DNA of 64,000 nucleotides from Luteibacter pinisoli (GCF_006385595.1 NZ_CP041046.1:1116001-1180000), one strand, 5' to 3'; numbered from the stretch's first letter, positions 1 through 10,846 are shown. The notes: generated by a model not told the origin, from the letters alone. Numbers and translations are program-made.

Positions 1-1
1 C

Positions 2-253
<252 letters not shown>

Positions 254-269
254 GTAAAGGACAAGAATT

Positions 270-737
270 ATGTCGCGTAAAGGTTCCCATCCCGCCCGTG
301 TGGTCCTCCCGGACCCGAAGCACGGAAGCCAGCTGATCGCCCGCTTCATCAACATGGTGATGAAGTCCGGCAAGAAGTCGGTCGCTGAAGCCATCGTCTA
401 CGGTGCCCTCGAGGCTATCGGCGAGAAGCACGCAGAGCCGGTTCAGCTCGTTGAAAAGGCTCTCGGCAACATTGCCCCGGCCGTCGAAGTGAAGTCCCGC
501 CGCGTCGGCGGTGCGACCTACCAGGTGCCGGTCGAAGTCCGTCCGGGCCGTCGTATGGCGCTTGCCATGCGCTGGGTCATCGATGCCGCCCGCAAGCGTG
601 GCGAAACGTCGATGCCGCGCAAGCTGGCTGCTGAACTCCTCGAGGCTTCCGAGTCCCGTGGTGGCGCCGTCAAGAAGCGCGAAGAAACGCACCGCATGGC
701 AGAGGCCAACAAAGCCTTCTCGCATTACCGCTGGTAA
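270..737 (+). CDS. rpsG: 30S ribosomal protein S7
   Basis: S7 starts assembly of the 30S head by binding the 3' major domain of 16S rRNA and lies near the tRNA exit site. The 155-residue product has the normal short bacterial length. It shows the basic N-terminus (SRKGSHPARVV) and the conserved GGATYQVPVEVRP segment followed by the R-rich helix. The ATG at 270 follows AAAGGACAAG. It sits between rpsL and fusA, 32 bp before fusA. In E. coli S7 is the translational repressor of this operon; no separate operator was identified here. Confidence 0.98.
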   Translation: MSRKGSHPARVVLPDPKHGSQLIARFINMVMKSGKKSVAEAIVYGALEAIGEKHAEPVQLVEKALGNIAPAVEVKSRRVGGATYQVPVEVRPGRRMALAMRWVIDAARKRGETSMPRKLAAELLEASESRGGAVKKREETHRMAEANKAFSHYRW

Positions 738-769
738 TCCCCTCCAGCTTCAAGATCTGAGGAAAGACC

Positions 770-2899
<2,130 letters not shown>

Positions 2900-2949
2900 T
2901 AAGGGCTTCTTCTTCCCCCCATTCAACGATTTTTTAGAGGTTCCAAGTC

Positions 2950-4140
2950 ATGGCAAAGGGTAAGTTCGAGCGTAAGAAGCCGCACGTCAACGTCGGCACC
3001 ATCGGTCACGTCGACCACGGCAAGACCACGCTGACCGCCGCGCTGACCAAGATCGGCGCTGAGCGTTTCGGCGGCGAATTCAAGGACTACGGTTCGATCG
3101 ACGCGGCTCCGGAAGAGAAGGCTCGTGGTATCACGATCTCGACCGCCCACGTGGAATATGAATCGCCGACCCGTCACTACGGTCACGTCGATTGCCCGGG
3201 CCATGCTGACTACGTCAAGAACATGATCACCGGTGCCGCCCAGATGGACGGCGCGATCCTGGTGTGCTCGGCCGCTGACGGCCCGATGCCGCAGACCCGC
3301 GAGCACATCCTGCTCTCGCGTCAGGTCGGCGTCCCGTACATCGTCGTGTTCCTGAACAAGGCCGACATGGTCGACGACGCCGAGCTCCTGGAGCTCGTCG
3401 AAATGGAAGTGCGCGAACTGCTCTCGAAGTACGAGTTCCCGGGCGACGACACCCCGATCATCGCGGGTTCGGCGCGTCTGGCCCTCGACGGCGACCAGTC
3501 GGACATCGGCGTGCCGGCGATCATCAAGCTGGTCGACGCGCTCGACAGCTGGATCCCGGAGCCGGAGCGTGACATCGACAAGCCGTTCCTGCTGCCGGTC
3601 GAAGACGTGTTCTCGATCTCGGGCCGCGGTACGGTGCTGACCGGTCGCGTTGAGCGCGGTATCGTCAAGGTCGGCGATCCGGCCGAAGTGGTTGGCCTGA
3701 AGGCCACCCAGAACACGACGGTTACCGGCGTGGAAATGTTCCGCAAGCTGCTCGACCAGGGTCAGGCCGGTGACAACGTCGGCGTGCTGGTCCGTGGCCT
3801 GAAGCGTGAAGACGTCGAGCGTGGCCAGGTCCTGGCCAAGCCGGGCACCGTGACCCCGCACACCGAGTTCGAAGGTGAGATCTACGTCCTGTCGAAGGAC
3901 GAAGGCGGCCGTCACACCCCGTTCTTCAGCAACTACCGTCCGCAGTTCTACTTCCGTACCACGGACGTGACGGGCTCCATCAAGCTGCCGGAAGGCACCG
4001 AGATGGTGATGCCGGGCGACAACGTGAAGATCTCGGTGACCCTGGGCTTCCCGATCGCCATGGACGAAGGCCTGCGCTTTGCTATCCGCGAAGGTGGCCG
4101 CACCGTCGGCGCCGGCGTCGTGGCGAAGATCACCAAGTAA
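2950..4140 (+). CDS. tuf: Elongation factor Tu
   Basis: EF-Tu delivers aminoacyl-tRNA to the ribosomal A site as a GTP complex. The 396-residue product has the three expected domains. GHVDHGKTT, RGITI, DCPGH and NKAD are all present, and the C-terminus ends TVGAGVVAKITK. AGAGG lies 11 bp before the ATG. It is the last gene of the str operon and is followed by a strong intrinsic terminator. Many gammaproteobacteria have a second tuf near secE-nusG; that locus is not in this window. Confidence 0.98.
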   Translation: MAKGKFERKKPHVNVGTIGHVDHGKTTLTAALTKIGAERFGGEFKDYGSIDAAPEEKARGITISTAHVEYESPTRHYGHVDCPGHADYVKNMITGAAQMDGAILVCSAADGPMPQTREHILLSRQVGVPYIVVFLNKADMVDDAELLELVEMEVRELLSKYEFPGDDTPIIAGSARLALDGDQSDIGVPAIIKLVDALDSWIPEPERDIDKPFLLPVEDVFSISGRGTVLTGRVERGIVKVGDPAEVVGLKATQNTTVTGVEMFRKLLDQGQAGDNVGVLVRGLKREDVERGQVLAKPGTVTPHTEFEGEIYVLSKDEGGRHTPFFSNYRPQFYFRTTDVTGSIKLPEGTEMVMPGDNVKISVTLGFPIAMDEGLRFAIREGGRTVGAGVVAKITK

Positions 4141-4184
4141 GAAAAGATCGCCAGGGCAGGGCAACCTGCCCGGTATCGAAGAAG

Positions 4185-4211
4185 CGGGGGCGAAAGCCCC
4201 CGTTTTTTTTT
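4185..4211 (+). terminator. Intrinsic terminator after tuf
   Basis: A perfect 7-bp stem CGGGGGC/GCCCCCG closed by a GAAA tetraloop is followed directly by nine T residues (4203-4211). This is a textbook Rho-independent terminator and separates the str operon from the S10 operon. Confidence 0.95.
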
Positions 4212-4390
4212 GCTTATTTTTTGACCAGGGGCTTCCATTCCCCTGGCGAACCAGCTATATTCGTCGAGTTATATCAGCCACATGCCCTCCGGGGCTGGGC
4301 TCACCGCGAAATGAGGCGCACGGAATGTGCTTCGAGTTCGCCGGCATGGACGCCGAATAGGATGCCAACGGGCAACGAGCGCAAGCTCTG

Positions 4391-4419
4391 TTGACCCATG
4401 TCGTTGCGTATTCTATACT
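4391..4419 (+). promoter_or_regulatory. Sigma-70 type promoter of the S10 operon
   Basis: TTGACC (4391-4396) and TATACT (4414-4419) are separated by exactly 17 bp, close to the sigma-70 consensus. It is the best promoter-like sequence in the 460-bp space between tuf and rpsJ. It would start transcription near 4426 and give a leader of about 175 nt before rpsJ. Bases 4212-4390 upstream of it show no gene. Confidence 0.8.
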
Positions 4420-4428
4420 TTTCTGTCT

Positions 4429-4466
4429 GGGCAGGCCGTTTATGCGGTCTGCCCGACTTTTTCGGG
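4429..4466 (+). promoter_or_regulatory. S10 operon leader with two mutually exclusive hairpins
   Basis: Hairpin 1 pairs 4429-4438 (GGGCAGGCCG) with 4445-4454 (CGGTCTGCCC), ten pairs including one G-U, and is followed by five T residues at 4458-4462. Hairpin 2 pairs CCCGA (4452-4456) with TCGGG (4462-4466) and shares CCC 4452-4454 with hairpin 1, so only one can form. The arrangement lies within the first 40 nt of the predicted transcript. It resembles a terminator/antiterminator switch or a 5' stabiliser. In E. coli the S10 leader is controlled by L4; any such role here is inference. Confidence 0.5.
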
Positions 4467-4600
4467 TCGTTTTGGACGGTGTCAAGCCGTACCGGGCGGC
4501 CCGTTGCGGTACCCGTAGTAAGTAGTAACTGGGTTGTGCGGGGTGGCGAGAAGCCATTCCGAATCACAAGAACGTTCTTTCGATAACAGGACACGGTTTT

Positions 4601-4912
4601 ATGGCGAACCAAAAGATTCGCATTCGGCTCAAGGCCTTCGATCATCGCCTGATCGATCGTTCGGCCAGCGAAATCGTCGAGACGGCCAAGCGCACTGGCG
4701 CTACGGTTCTCGGCCCGATCCCGCTGCCGACCAAGATTGAGCGCTACACCATTCTGGTGTCGCCGCACGTCGACAAAGATGCCCGCGACCAGTACGAGAC
4801 TCGTACGCACAAGCGCGTTCTGGACATCATTGATCCCAACGACAAGACCGTGGACGCGCTCATGAAGCTCGATCTTGCCGCTGGTGTCGATGTGCAGATC
4901 AAGCTGGGCTGA
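4601..4912 (+). CDS. rpsJ: 30S ribosomal protein S10
   Basis: S10 is a late-binding protein of the 30S head and, as NusE, also takes part in transcription antitermination with NusB. The 103-residue product has the standard length and starts MANQKIRIRLKAFDHRLID, with conserved IPLPTKIERYTILVSPHVDK and RTHKR further on. It is the first gene of the S10 operon, about 180 bp downstream of the predicted promoter. It is followed 20 bp later by rplC. Confidence 0.98.
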   Translation: MANQKIRIRLKAFDHRLIDRSASEIVETAKRTGATVLGPIPLPTKIERYTILVSPHVDKDARDQYETRTHKRVLDIIDPNDKTVDALMKLDLAAGVDVQIKLG

Positions 4913-4932
4913 GCGGATAAAAGGATACGAAG

Positions 4933-5574
4933 ATGAGTATCGGACTGGTTGGCCGCAAGTGCGGCATGAGCCGGCTCTTCACTGAAGATGGCCGCTCGAT
5001 TCCGGTGACGCTGATTGAAGCGACCCCGAATCGTGTGACCCAGGTGAAGACGGTTGAAATCGACGGCTACGACGCCGTCCAGGTCACGGCTGGCGCCAAG
5101 CGCGCGTCGCTGCTGACGAACCCCGCCAAGGGTCACTACGCGAAGGCCAAGGTTGAGCCGGGTCGTGGTCTGTGGGAATTCCGCCTGAACGCGGACGAAT
5201 CGGGCAAGTACGAAGTCGGTGCCGAGCTGACCGCGGAAGCGGTGTTCAGCGTAGGCCAGACCGTCGACGTCGCCGGCGTCTCGAAGGGTAAGGGCTTCCA
5301 GGGCACCATCAAGCGTCACCACTTCAAGATGGGCGACGCTACCCACGGTAACTCGCTGTCGCATCGCGCCCCCGGCTCGATCGGCCAGCGCCAGACCCCG
5401 GGTCGTGTGTTCCCTGGTAAGAAGATGTCGGGCCACATGGGTGCGGTCAATCGCACCGTGCAGGGCCTGGAAGTGGTCAAGGTCGACGCCGAACGTCATC
5501 TCATCGCGGTCAAGGGCGCAATCCCTGGCGCGCCGGGTGGCGACGTCGTGATCCGTCCGACGACCAAGGGTTGA
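4933..5574 (+). CDS. rplC: 50S ribosomal protein L3
   Basis: L3 is an early assembly protein of the large subunit whose loop reaches toward the peptidyl-transferase centre. The product is 213 residues. The conserved block GSIGQRQTPGRVFPGKKMSG is present and contains the Gln that PrmB methylates in E. coli. It also has the VSKGKGFQGTIKRHHF segment. The start at 4933 follows AAAGGATACGAAG. rplD begins 11 bp after its stop. Confidence 0.98.
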   Translation: MSIGLVGRKCGMSRLFTEDGRSIPVTLIEATPNRVTQVKTVEIDGYDAVQVTAGAKRASLLTNPAKGHYAKAKVEPGRGLWEFRLNADESGKYEVGAELTAEAVFSVGQTVDVAGVSKGKGFQGTIKRHHFKMGDATHGNSLSHRAPGSIGQRQTPGRVFPGKKMSGHMGAVNRTVQGLEVVKVDAERHLIAVKGAIPGAPGGDVVIRPTTKG

Positions 5575-5585
5575 GGAGAGACGCC

Positions 5586-6188
5586 ATGGAACTTAACGTT
5601 ATTGGCGCCAAGTCGCTCACTGTCTCGGACGAAGTGTTCGGCGGCGAGTACAAGAAGGCCCTCGTGCACCAGGTCGTCACTGCCTACCAGGCAGCCGGCC
5701 GCGCCGGCACCAAAGCGCAGCTTTCGCGCGGTGAGATGTCGGGTACCACGAAGAAGTTCAAGAAGCAGAAGGGCGGCGGCGCCCGCCACGGCGACTACCG
5801 TGCCCCGATCTTCGTGGGCGGTGGTGTGACGTTCGCAGCGAAGCCGCGCAGCTTTGAGCAGAAGGTCAACCGCAAGGCTTACCGCGTTGCGATTCGTTCG
5901 ATCGTCGCCGAGCTGCACCGTCAGGATCGCCTGAAGGTCGTCTCCGAACTGTCGCTCGAGAAGGCCAGCACCAAGGCGATGATCGCCAAGCTTGCCGAGC
6001 TCGAAGTCAAGGGTCGTGTCCTGCTGGTGTCGGAAGACGCCACCGAGGCGCTGTACCTGTCCGCACGCAACATTCCGTACATCCACGTCGTCGACGTGCT
6101 GGCCCTGAACCCGGTCAGCCTCGTTGGTAGCGACTTCGTCATCATGACGGTGGACGCGGTCAAGAAGGTCGAGGAGTGGCTCGCATGA
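5586..6188 (+). CDS. rplD: 50S ribosomal protein L4
   Basis: L4 lines the peptide exit tunnel and in E. coli is also the autogenous regulator of the S10 operon. The ATG at 5586 is chosen because GAGGAGAG lies at a good distance and the protein then starts MELNVIGAKSLTVSDEVFGG as in homologues; an in-frame upstream codon would add five residues. The length is 200 residues. The tunnel loop with KKFKKQKGGGARHG is visible. The stop overlaps the rplW start by four bases (ATGA), which suggests translational coupling. Confidence 0.97.
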   Translation: MELNVIGAKSLTVSDEVFGGEYKKALVHQVVTAYQAAGRAGTKAQLSRGEMSGTTKKFKKQKGGGARHGDYRAPIFVGGGVTFAAKPRSFEQKVNRKAYRVAIRSIVAELHRQDRLKVVSELSLEKASTKAMIAKLAELEVKGRVLLVSEDATEALYLSARNIPYIHVVDVLALNPVSLVGSDFVIMTVDAVKKVEEWLA

Positions 6189-6478
6189 GCACCGAACGTA
6201 CGCTCAACACGCTTCGCGCCCCGCACATTTCCGAAAAGGCTGCCCGCCTCGCTGAGCACAACCAGTATGTGTTCATCGTTGCGCCCGAGGCGACCAAGGC
6301 TGATGTTGCGGTCGCGGTTGAGGAACTCTTCGACGTCAAGGTCGTGGACGTGAACCTCGTGAATACCAAGGGCAAGGTGAAGTCGTTCCGCTTCCGCACT
6401 GGCAACCGCCAGGGCAAGCGCAAGGCTTACGTCCGCCTCGCCGATGGCCACACGATCGACGTGTCGGCCAAGGCCTGA
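6185..6478 (+). CDS. rplW: 50S ribosomal protein L23
   Basis: L23 sits at the exit of the nascent-peptide tunnel and is the docking site for trigger factor and SRP. The 97-residue product begins MSTERTLNTLRAPHISEKA; the conserved Glu of the trigger-factor contact region (VAVEELFDV) is present. The ATG at 6185 overlaps the rplD stop, which fixes the start. rplB follows after 18 bp. Confidence 0.97.
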   Translation: MSTERTLNTLRAPHISEKAARLAEHNQYVFIVAPEATKADVAVAVEELFDVKVVDVNLVNTKGKVKSFRFRTGNRQGKRKAYVRLADGHTIDVSAKA

Positions 6479-6496
6479 GCCAGGAGTTGAATTGAG

Positions 6497-7318
6497 ATGG
6501 CACTGATCACTCACAAGCCGACCTCCCCGGGCCGCCGCGACGCTGTCAGCGTGCGGACCGAAGGTCTGCACAAGGGCGCACCGTACGCGCCCCTGACCGA
6601 ATCGCAGTCGAAGACGGGCGGACGCAACCACTACGGTCGCATCACCACGCGTCATCGCGGCGGCGGTCACAAGCAGGCTTACCGCATCATCGACTTCAAG
6701 CGCGACAAGGAAGGCATTGCCGCCGTTGTCGAGCGTCTTGAATACGACCCGAACCGCACCGCGCACATCGCGCTGCTGTGCTACGCCGACGGCGAGCGCC
6801 GCTACATCATCGCGCCGAAGGGCGTGGCGACTGGCGACCGTCTCGTGTCCGGTTCCGACTCCCCGATCAAGCCGGGCAACTGTCTGCCGCTTCGTTCGAT
6901 CCCGGTCGGTTCCACGATCCACTGCATCGAGATGAAGCCTGGCAAGGGTGCGCAGATCGCGCGTTCCGCTGGTGCCTCGGTCCAGCTGGTCGCTCGCGAG
7001 CAGGGCTATGCCACGCTGCGTCTTCGCTCCGGCGAAATGCGCCGCGTCCCGGTTGAATGCCGCGCCACCATCGGTGAAGTCGGCAACTCCGAGCACAGCC
7101 TGCGCAAGCTCGGCAAGGCCGGTAAGAAGCGCTGGGCGGGTATCCGTCCGACCGTTCGCGGTGTCGTGATGAACCCGGTCGACCATCCGCACGGCGGTGG
7201 TGAGGGCAAGACCTCTGGCGGCCGTCATCCGGTCAGCCCGTGGGGTACCCCGACCAAGGGTTACAAGACGCGCAATAACAAGCGCACCCAGCAGTTCATC
7301 GTGCGTCGTCGCAAGTAA
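6497..7318 (+). CDS. rplB: 50S ribosomal protein L2
   Basis: L2 is one of the most conserved 50S proteins and is needed for subunit association and peptidyl-transferase activity. The product has 273 residues, the usual length. The signature VMNPVDHPHGGGEGKT carries the essential His of the peptidyl-transferase region. The N-terminus ALITHKPTSPGRR is typical. CAGGAG precedes the ATG at 6497. rpsS follows after 13 bp. Confidence 0.98.
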   Translation: MALITHKPTSPGRRDAVSVRTEGLHKGAPYAPLTESQSKTGGRNHYGRITTRHRGGGHKQAYRIIDFKRDKEGIAAVVERLEYDPNRTAHIALLCYADGERRYIIAPKGVATGDRLVSGSDSPIKPGNCLPLRSIPVGSTIHCIEMKPGKGAQIARSAGASVQLVAREQGYATLRLRSGEMRRVPVECRATIGEVGNSEHSLRKLGKAGKKRWAGIRPTVRGVVMNPVDHPHGGGEGKTSGGRHPVSPWGTPTKGYKTRNNKRTQQFIVRRRK

Positions 7319-7331
7319 TTAGGAAACGATC

Positions 7332-7604
7332 ATGCCGCGCTCTCTAAAGAAAGGTCCGTTCGTTGACCTGCACCTCGTAAAGAAGGTGGAAGCCGCCGTT
7401 TCCGCCAATAACAAGCGTCCGATCAAGACCTGGTCGCGTCGCTCGATGATCCTGCCGGAGATGGTCGGTCTGACCATCGCCATCCACAACGGCCGCCAGC
7501 ATGTGCCGGTGCTCATCAACGAGAACATGGTCGGGCATAAGCTCGGCGAGTTCGCGGTGACCCGCACCTACAAGGGGCACGCCGGCGACAAGAAGGGCAA
7601 GTGA
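7332..7604 (+). CDS. rpsS: 30S ribosomal protein S19
   Basis: S19 binds the head of the 30S subunit with S13 and contacts the A-site region. The 90-residue product has the conserved MPRSLKKGPFVD start and the KTWSRRSMILPEMVG and HKLGEFAVTRTY blocks. The stop codon overlaps the start of rplV by one base (TGATG), so the two are probably translationally coupled. Confidence 0.97.
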   Translation: MPRSLKKGPFVDLHLVKKVEAAVSANNKRPIKTWSRRSMILPEMVGLTIAIHNGRQHVPVLINENMVGHKLGEFAVTRTYKGHAGDKKGK

Positions 7605-7939
7605 TGAGCACTGAAGCCAAAGCGATCCTGCGTGGCGCCCGCATTTCGGCGCAAAAGGCACGCCTGGTGGCAGACCTGGTCCGCGGCATGCCCGTCGGCC
7701 GGGCCAGCGACACGCTTGCCTTTACCAACAAGAAGGCCGCCCACCTTGTTCGCAAGGTGCTGCTGTCCGCCGTCGCCAACGCTGAGAACAATCTCGGCGC
7801 CGACGTGGACGAGCTGAAGGTCACGCGTATTTTCGTCGACGAAGGTCAGGCGATGAAGCGCATGTTCGCCCGGGCCAAAGGCCGCGGTTCGCGCATCCTG
7901 AAGCGCACCAGCCACATCACTGTGGTTGTTGGTAACTGA
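7604..7939 (+). CDS. rplV: 50S ribosomal protein L22
   Basis: L22 extends a long beta-hairpin through the peptide exit tunnel; changes in that hairpin give macrolide resistance in other species. The ATG at 7604 is preferred to a GTG one codon earlier because it matches the family N-terminus (MSTEAKAILRGARISAQKAR). The length is then 111 residues. The tunnel hairpin region RMFARAKGRGSRILKRTSH is intact, with no deletion. rpsC follows after 15 bp. Confidence 0.97.
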   Translation: MSTEAKAILRGARISAQKARLVADLVRGMPVGRASDTLAFTNKKAAHLVRKVLLSAVANAENNLGADVDELKVTRIFVDEGQAMKRMFARAKGRGSRILKRTSHITVVVGN

Positions 7940-7954
7940 CTGGGGTAAGAGACG

Positions 7955-8692
7955 ATGGGTCATAAAGTACATCCCACCGGTATCCGCCTCGGCATTGCCA
8001 AGGACTGGAACTCGAAGTGGTACGCCAATAAGGGCGAATATGCGGTCTATCTCGCAGCTGACCTCAAGGTCCGCGAGATGCTCCGCAAGAAGCTCGCCGC
8101 CGCCGGTATCTCGAAGATCCAGATCGAGCGCCCGGCCAAGACCGCCCGCGTGACGATCCACACCGCCCGTCCGGGCGTGGTGATCGGCAAGAAGGGCGAG
8201 GACATCGAGAAGCTGCGTAAGGAAGTCACCGACATGATGGGCGTCCCGACGCACATCAACGTCAGCGAAGTCCGCAAGCCGGAACTCGACGCCCAGCTCG
8301 TTGCCGAGTCGATCGCGCAGCAGCTCGAGCGCCGCATCATGTTCCGTCGTGCCATGAAGCGCTCGGTTGGTAACGCCATGCGCCTCGGCGCCCTGGGCAT
8401 CAAGATCAACGTCTCCGGCCGTCTGAACGGCGCCGAGATCGCGCGCTCCGAGTGGGCTCGTGAAGGTCGCGTGCCCCTCCACACCCTCCGCGCTGACATC
8501 GACTACGGCACCGCCGAAGCGAAGACCCAGTACGGCATCATCGGTGTGAAGGTGTGGGTCTATAAGGGCGAGATCTTCGACCTCGCGGCCGCCACGGCCG
8601 AGGCGTCGAAGGAAGATCAGCAGCCGCAGCAGTCGTCGCGTCGCGATGGTGGTGAAAACCGCCGTGAGCGTGGCGAGCGCTCTGCCAAGTAA
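7955..8692 (+). CDS. rpsC: 30S ribosomal protein S3
   Basis: S3 helps form the mRNA entry channel and has helicase-associated activity with S4 and S5. The product has 245 residues. The KH domain carries the GKKGEDIE version of the GxxG loop (PGVVIGKKGEDI), and the C-terminal domain has GRLNGAEIARSEW. The last 30 or so residues are a charged Gln/Arg/Glu-rich tail that is longer than in E. coli (233 residues); such variable tails are common. rplP follows after 11 bp. Confidence 0.97.
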   Translation: MGHKVHPTGIRLGIAKDWNSKWYANKGEYAVYLAADLKVREMLRKKLAAAGISKIQIERPAKTARVTIHTARPGVVIGKKGEDIEKLRKEVTDMMGVPTHINVSEVRKPELDAQLVAESIAQQLERRIMFRRAMKRSVGNAMRLGALGIKINVSGRLNGAEIARSEWAREGRVPLHTLRADIDYGTAEAKTQYGIIGVKVWVYKGEIFDLAAATAEASKEDQQPQQSSRRDGGENRRERGERSAK

Positions 8693-8703
8693 GGAGCGTT
8701 GCC

Positions 8704-9117
8704 ATGTTGCAACCGAAGCGTACCAAGTACCGCAAGATGCATAAGGGCCGTAACGACGGCCTGGCATTCAATTCCAACCTCGTGAGCTTTGGCGAGTACG
8801 GCCTCAAGGCGACGACGCATGGTCAGCTGACCGCGCGTCAGATCGAAGCGGCCCGTCGTTGCATCACGCGCTACGTCAAGCGTGGCGGCAAGTTGTGGAT
8901 CCGCGTGTTCCCGGACAAGCCGATCACCCGCAAGCCCATCGAAGTTCGAATGGGTGCCGGTAAGGGTGGCGTCGAGTTCTGGGTTGCTCTGATCCAGCCG
9001 GGCCGCATGCTTTATGAAATCGAAGGCGTCGACGAAGCAACCGCACGTGAGGCCATGCGCCTTGCCGCTGCCAAGCTCTCGGTCCAGACCCAGTTCGTGT
9101 CCAGGGCGGTGATGTAA
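8704..9117 (+). CDS. rplP: 50S ribosomal protein L16
   Basis: L16 organises the A-site region and helix 38 of 23S rRNA. The 137-residue product begins MLQPKRTKYRKMHKGRN and has the conserved KPITRKPIEVRMGAGKG segment, which includes the Arg that YcfD hydroxylates in E. coli. The last base of its stop codon is the first base of the rpmC start (TAATG). Confidence 0.97.
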   Translation: MLQPKRTKYRKMHKGRNDGLAFNSNLVSFGEYGLKATTHGQLTARQIEAARRCITRYVKRGGKLWIRVFPDKPITRKPIEVRMGAGKGGVEFWVALIQPGRMLYEIEGVDEATAREAMRLAAAKLSVQTQFVSRAVM

Positions 9118-9302
9118 TGGCCATCAAAGAAATCAAAGACAAGTCGGCGGAAGAGCTGAATCAGCATCTGCTGGACCTTCGCAAGGAGCAGTTCAATCTG
9201 CGCATGCAGAAGGGCTCCGGCCAGCTCAACCAGCCGCACCAGCTGCGCCGCGTTCGGCGCGACATCGCCCGCACGAAGTTCGTGCTCGGCGAGAAGAAGT
9301 AA
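9117..9302 (+). CDS. rpmC: 50S ribosomal protein L29
   Basis: L29 lies beside L23 at the tunnel exit. It is a 61-residue, mostly alpha-helical protein with the family pattern of LRKEQFNLRMQ followed by QLNQPHQLRRVRRDIARTKFVL. It overlaps rplP by one base and precedes rpsQ by 12 bp. Confidence 0.96.
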   Translation: MAIKEIKDKSAEELNQHLLDLRKEQFNLRMQKGSGQLNQPHQLRRVRRDIARTKFVLGEKK

Positions 9303-9314
9303 GGGACGGCTGAT

Positions 9315-9575
9315 ATGAGCGATAACACGAAAACAGCGCGTACCCTTGTCGGTCGCGTCATTAGCAACAAGATGGCCAGCACTGTCACGGTCCTGATCGA
9401 GCGCCAGGTGCAGCATCCGCTGCTCGGCAAGATCATCCGCCGCTCCACCAAGCTCCACGCGCACGATGAAACCGGTGCGAATGAGGGCGACGTGGTGCGT
9501 ATCGCAGAGTGCCGTCCGCTGTCGAAGACCAAGCATCACCGCGTGGTCGAAATCGTCACGCGCGCTGAAGTCTAA
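9315..9575 (+). CDS. rpsQ: 30S ribosomal protein S17
   Basis: S17 is a primary 16S rRNA-binding protein of the 30S body. The 86-residue product has TLVGRVISNKMASTVTV and the conserved block KLHAHDE followed by GDVVRIAECRPLSKTK. In the classical arrangement this is the last gene of the S10 operon. Only 11 bp separate it from rplN, so here S10 and spc genes look co-transcribed. Confidence 0.97.
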   Translation: MSDNTKTARTLVGRVISNKMASTVTVLIERQVQHPLLGKIIRRSTKLHAHDETGANEGDVVRIAECRPLSKTKHHRVVEIVTRAEV

Positions 9576-9586
9576 GGAGAGCTGCC

Positions 9587-9955
9587 ATGATTCAGGTACA
9601 GAGCATGCTTTCCGCGGCTGATAACAGCGGCGCGAAGGAAATGATGTGCATCAAGGTGCTGGGCGGCTCGAAGCGCCGTTACGCCAGCGTCGGTGATGTG
9701 ATCAAGGTGACGATCAAGGACGCGATCCCCCGCGGCAAGGTCAAGAAGGGCGAGGTGTACAACGCCGTGGTGGTTCGTACCGCCAAGGGTGTGCGCCGTC
9801 CGGATGGCTCGGTGATCCGTTTCGACGGTAACGCGGCCGTCATCCTCAACAATAAGCTCGAGCCGATCGGTACCCGTATCTTCGGGCCGGTTACCCGCGA
9901 GCTGCGCAGCGAGAAGTTCATGAAGATCGTCTCGCTCGCGCCTGAAGTGCTCTGA
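9587..9955 (+). CDS. rplN: 50S ribosomal protein L14
   Basis: L14 forms part of the intersubunit bridges. The 122-residue product begins MIQVQSMLSAADNSGAKEMMC and contains the signature GDVIKVTIKDAIPRGKVKKG. It is the first spc-operon gene. An AAGGAGAGCTGCC ribosome-binding site precedes it, and no promoter fits in the 11-bp gap. Confidence 0.98.
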   Translation: MIQVQSMLSAADNSGAKEMMCIKVLGGSKRRYASVGDVIKVTIKDAIPRGKVKKGEVYNAVVVRTAKGVRRPDGSVIRFDGNAAVILNNKLEPIGTRIFGPVTRELRSEKFMKIVSLAPEVL

Positions 9956-9968
9956 GCGGAGGCCAGAC

Positions 9969-10280
9969 ATGAACCGTATCCGCAAGGGTGACCACGTCGT
10001 CGTGCTCACCGGCAAGAACAAGGGCCAGCGCGGCGATGTGCTGCGTGTCGACGGCGACCGCGTGGTCGTCTCGAACGTCAACATCATCAAGCGTCACACC
10101 AAGCCGAACCCCCAGGCCAACCAGCCTGGCGGTATCGTCGAGCGTGAGGCCTCGATCCACATTTCCAATGTCCAGCTCTTCAACTCCGCCGCTAACAAGG
10201 GCGAGCGCGTGGGCACCAAGACGCTCGAAGACGGGCGCAAGGTGCGCGTGTTCGTCTCCGGCGAAGTCGTCGACGCGTAA
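9969..10280 (+). CDS. rplX: 50S ribosomal protein L24
   Basis: L24 is an assembly-initiating protein of the 50S subunit. The 103-residue product shows the N-terminal KOW motif (IRKGDHVVVLTGKNKGQRG) and the family block NIIKRHTKPNPQANQPGGI. It lies 13 bp after rplN and 12 bp before rplE. Confidence 0.97.
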   Translation: MNRIRKGDHVVVLTGKNKGQRGDVLRVDGDRVVVSNVNIIKRHTKPNPQANQPGGIVEREASIHISNVQLFNSAANKGERVGTKTLEDGRKVRVFVSGEVVDA

Positions 10281-10292
10281 GGAATCGAAGTC

Positions 10293-10832
10293 ATGACCCG
10301 CCTTGAAACGTTTTACAAAGATTCGGTGATGCAGAAGCTCACCGAGCGCTTTGGCTACCAGAACGTCATGGAAGTCCCGCGCATTACGAAGATCACGCTC
10401 AACATGGGCGTCGGCGAAGCTGCCGGTAACAAGAAGATCCTCGACAATGCCGTGGCTGACATGACCAAGATCGCCGGCCAGAAGCCGGTCACCACGAAGG
10501 CTCGCGTCTCCGTCGCATCGTTCAAGATCCGCGACGGCTGGCCGATCGGTTGCAAGGTCACCCTGCGCCGTGCCCAGATGTGGGAGTTCCTGGACCGCCT
10601 GATCAACATCTCGCTGCCGCGTACGCGCGACTTCCGTGGTGTCTCGGGCCGTGCATTTGATGGCCGCGGTAACTACAACTTCGGCATCAAGGAACAGATC
10701 ATCTTCCCGGAAATCGACTTCGACCAGGTCGACGCGCTGCGCGGTATGGATATCTCCATCACCACCACTGCGAAGTCCGACGAAGAAGCCAAGGCACTGT
10801 TGGAAGCCTTCAGCTTCCCGTTCCGCAACTGA
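10293..10832 (+). CDS. rplE: 50S ribosomal protein L5
   Basis: L5 binds 5S rRNA and contacts the P-site tRNA. The 179-residue product has the conserved PRITKITLNMGVGEA block, the P-site loop QKPVTTKARVSVASFKIRDG and the C-terminal NFGIKEQIIFPEIDFD. In E. coli the S8 repressor site overlaps the start of rplE; no clear copy was recognised here (see the spacer before rpsH). Confidence 0.98.
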   Translation: MTRLETFYKDSVMQKLTERFGYQNVMEVPRITKITLNMGVGEAAGNKKILDNAVADMTKIAGQKPVTTKARVSVASFKIRDGWPIGCKVTLRRAQMWEFLDRLINISLPRTRDFRGVSGRAFDGRGNYNFGIKEQIIFPEIDFDQVDALRGMDISITTTAKSDEEAKALLEAFSFPFRN

Positions 10833-10846
10833 TTACCAGGTAGAAC

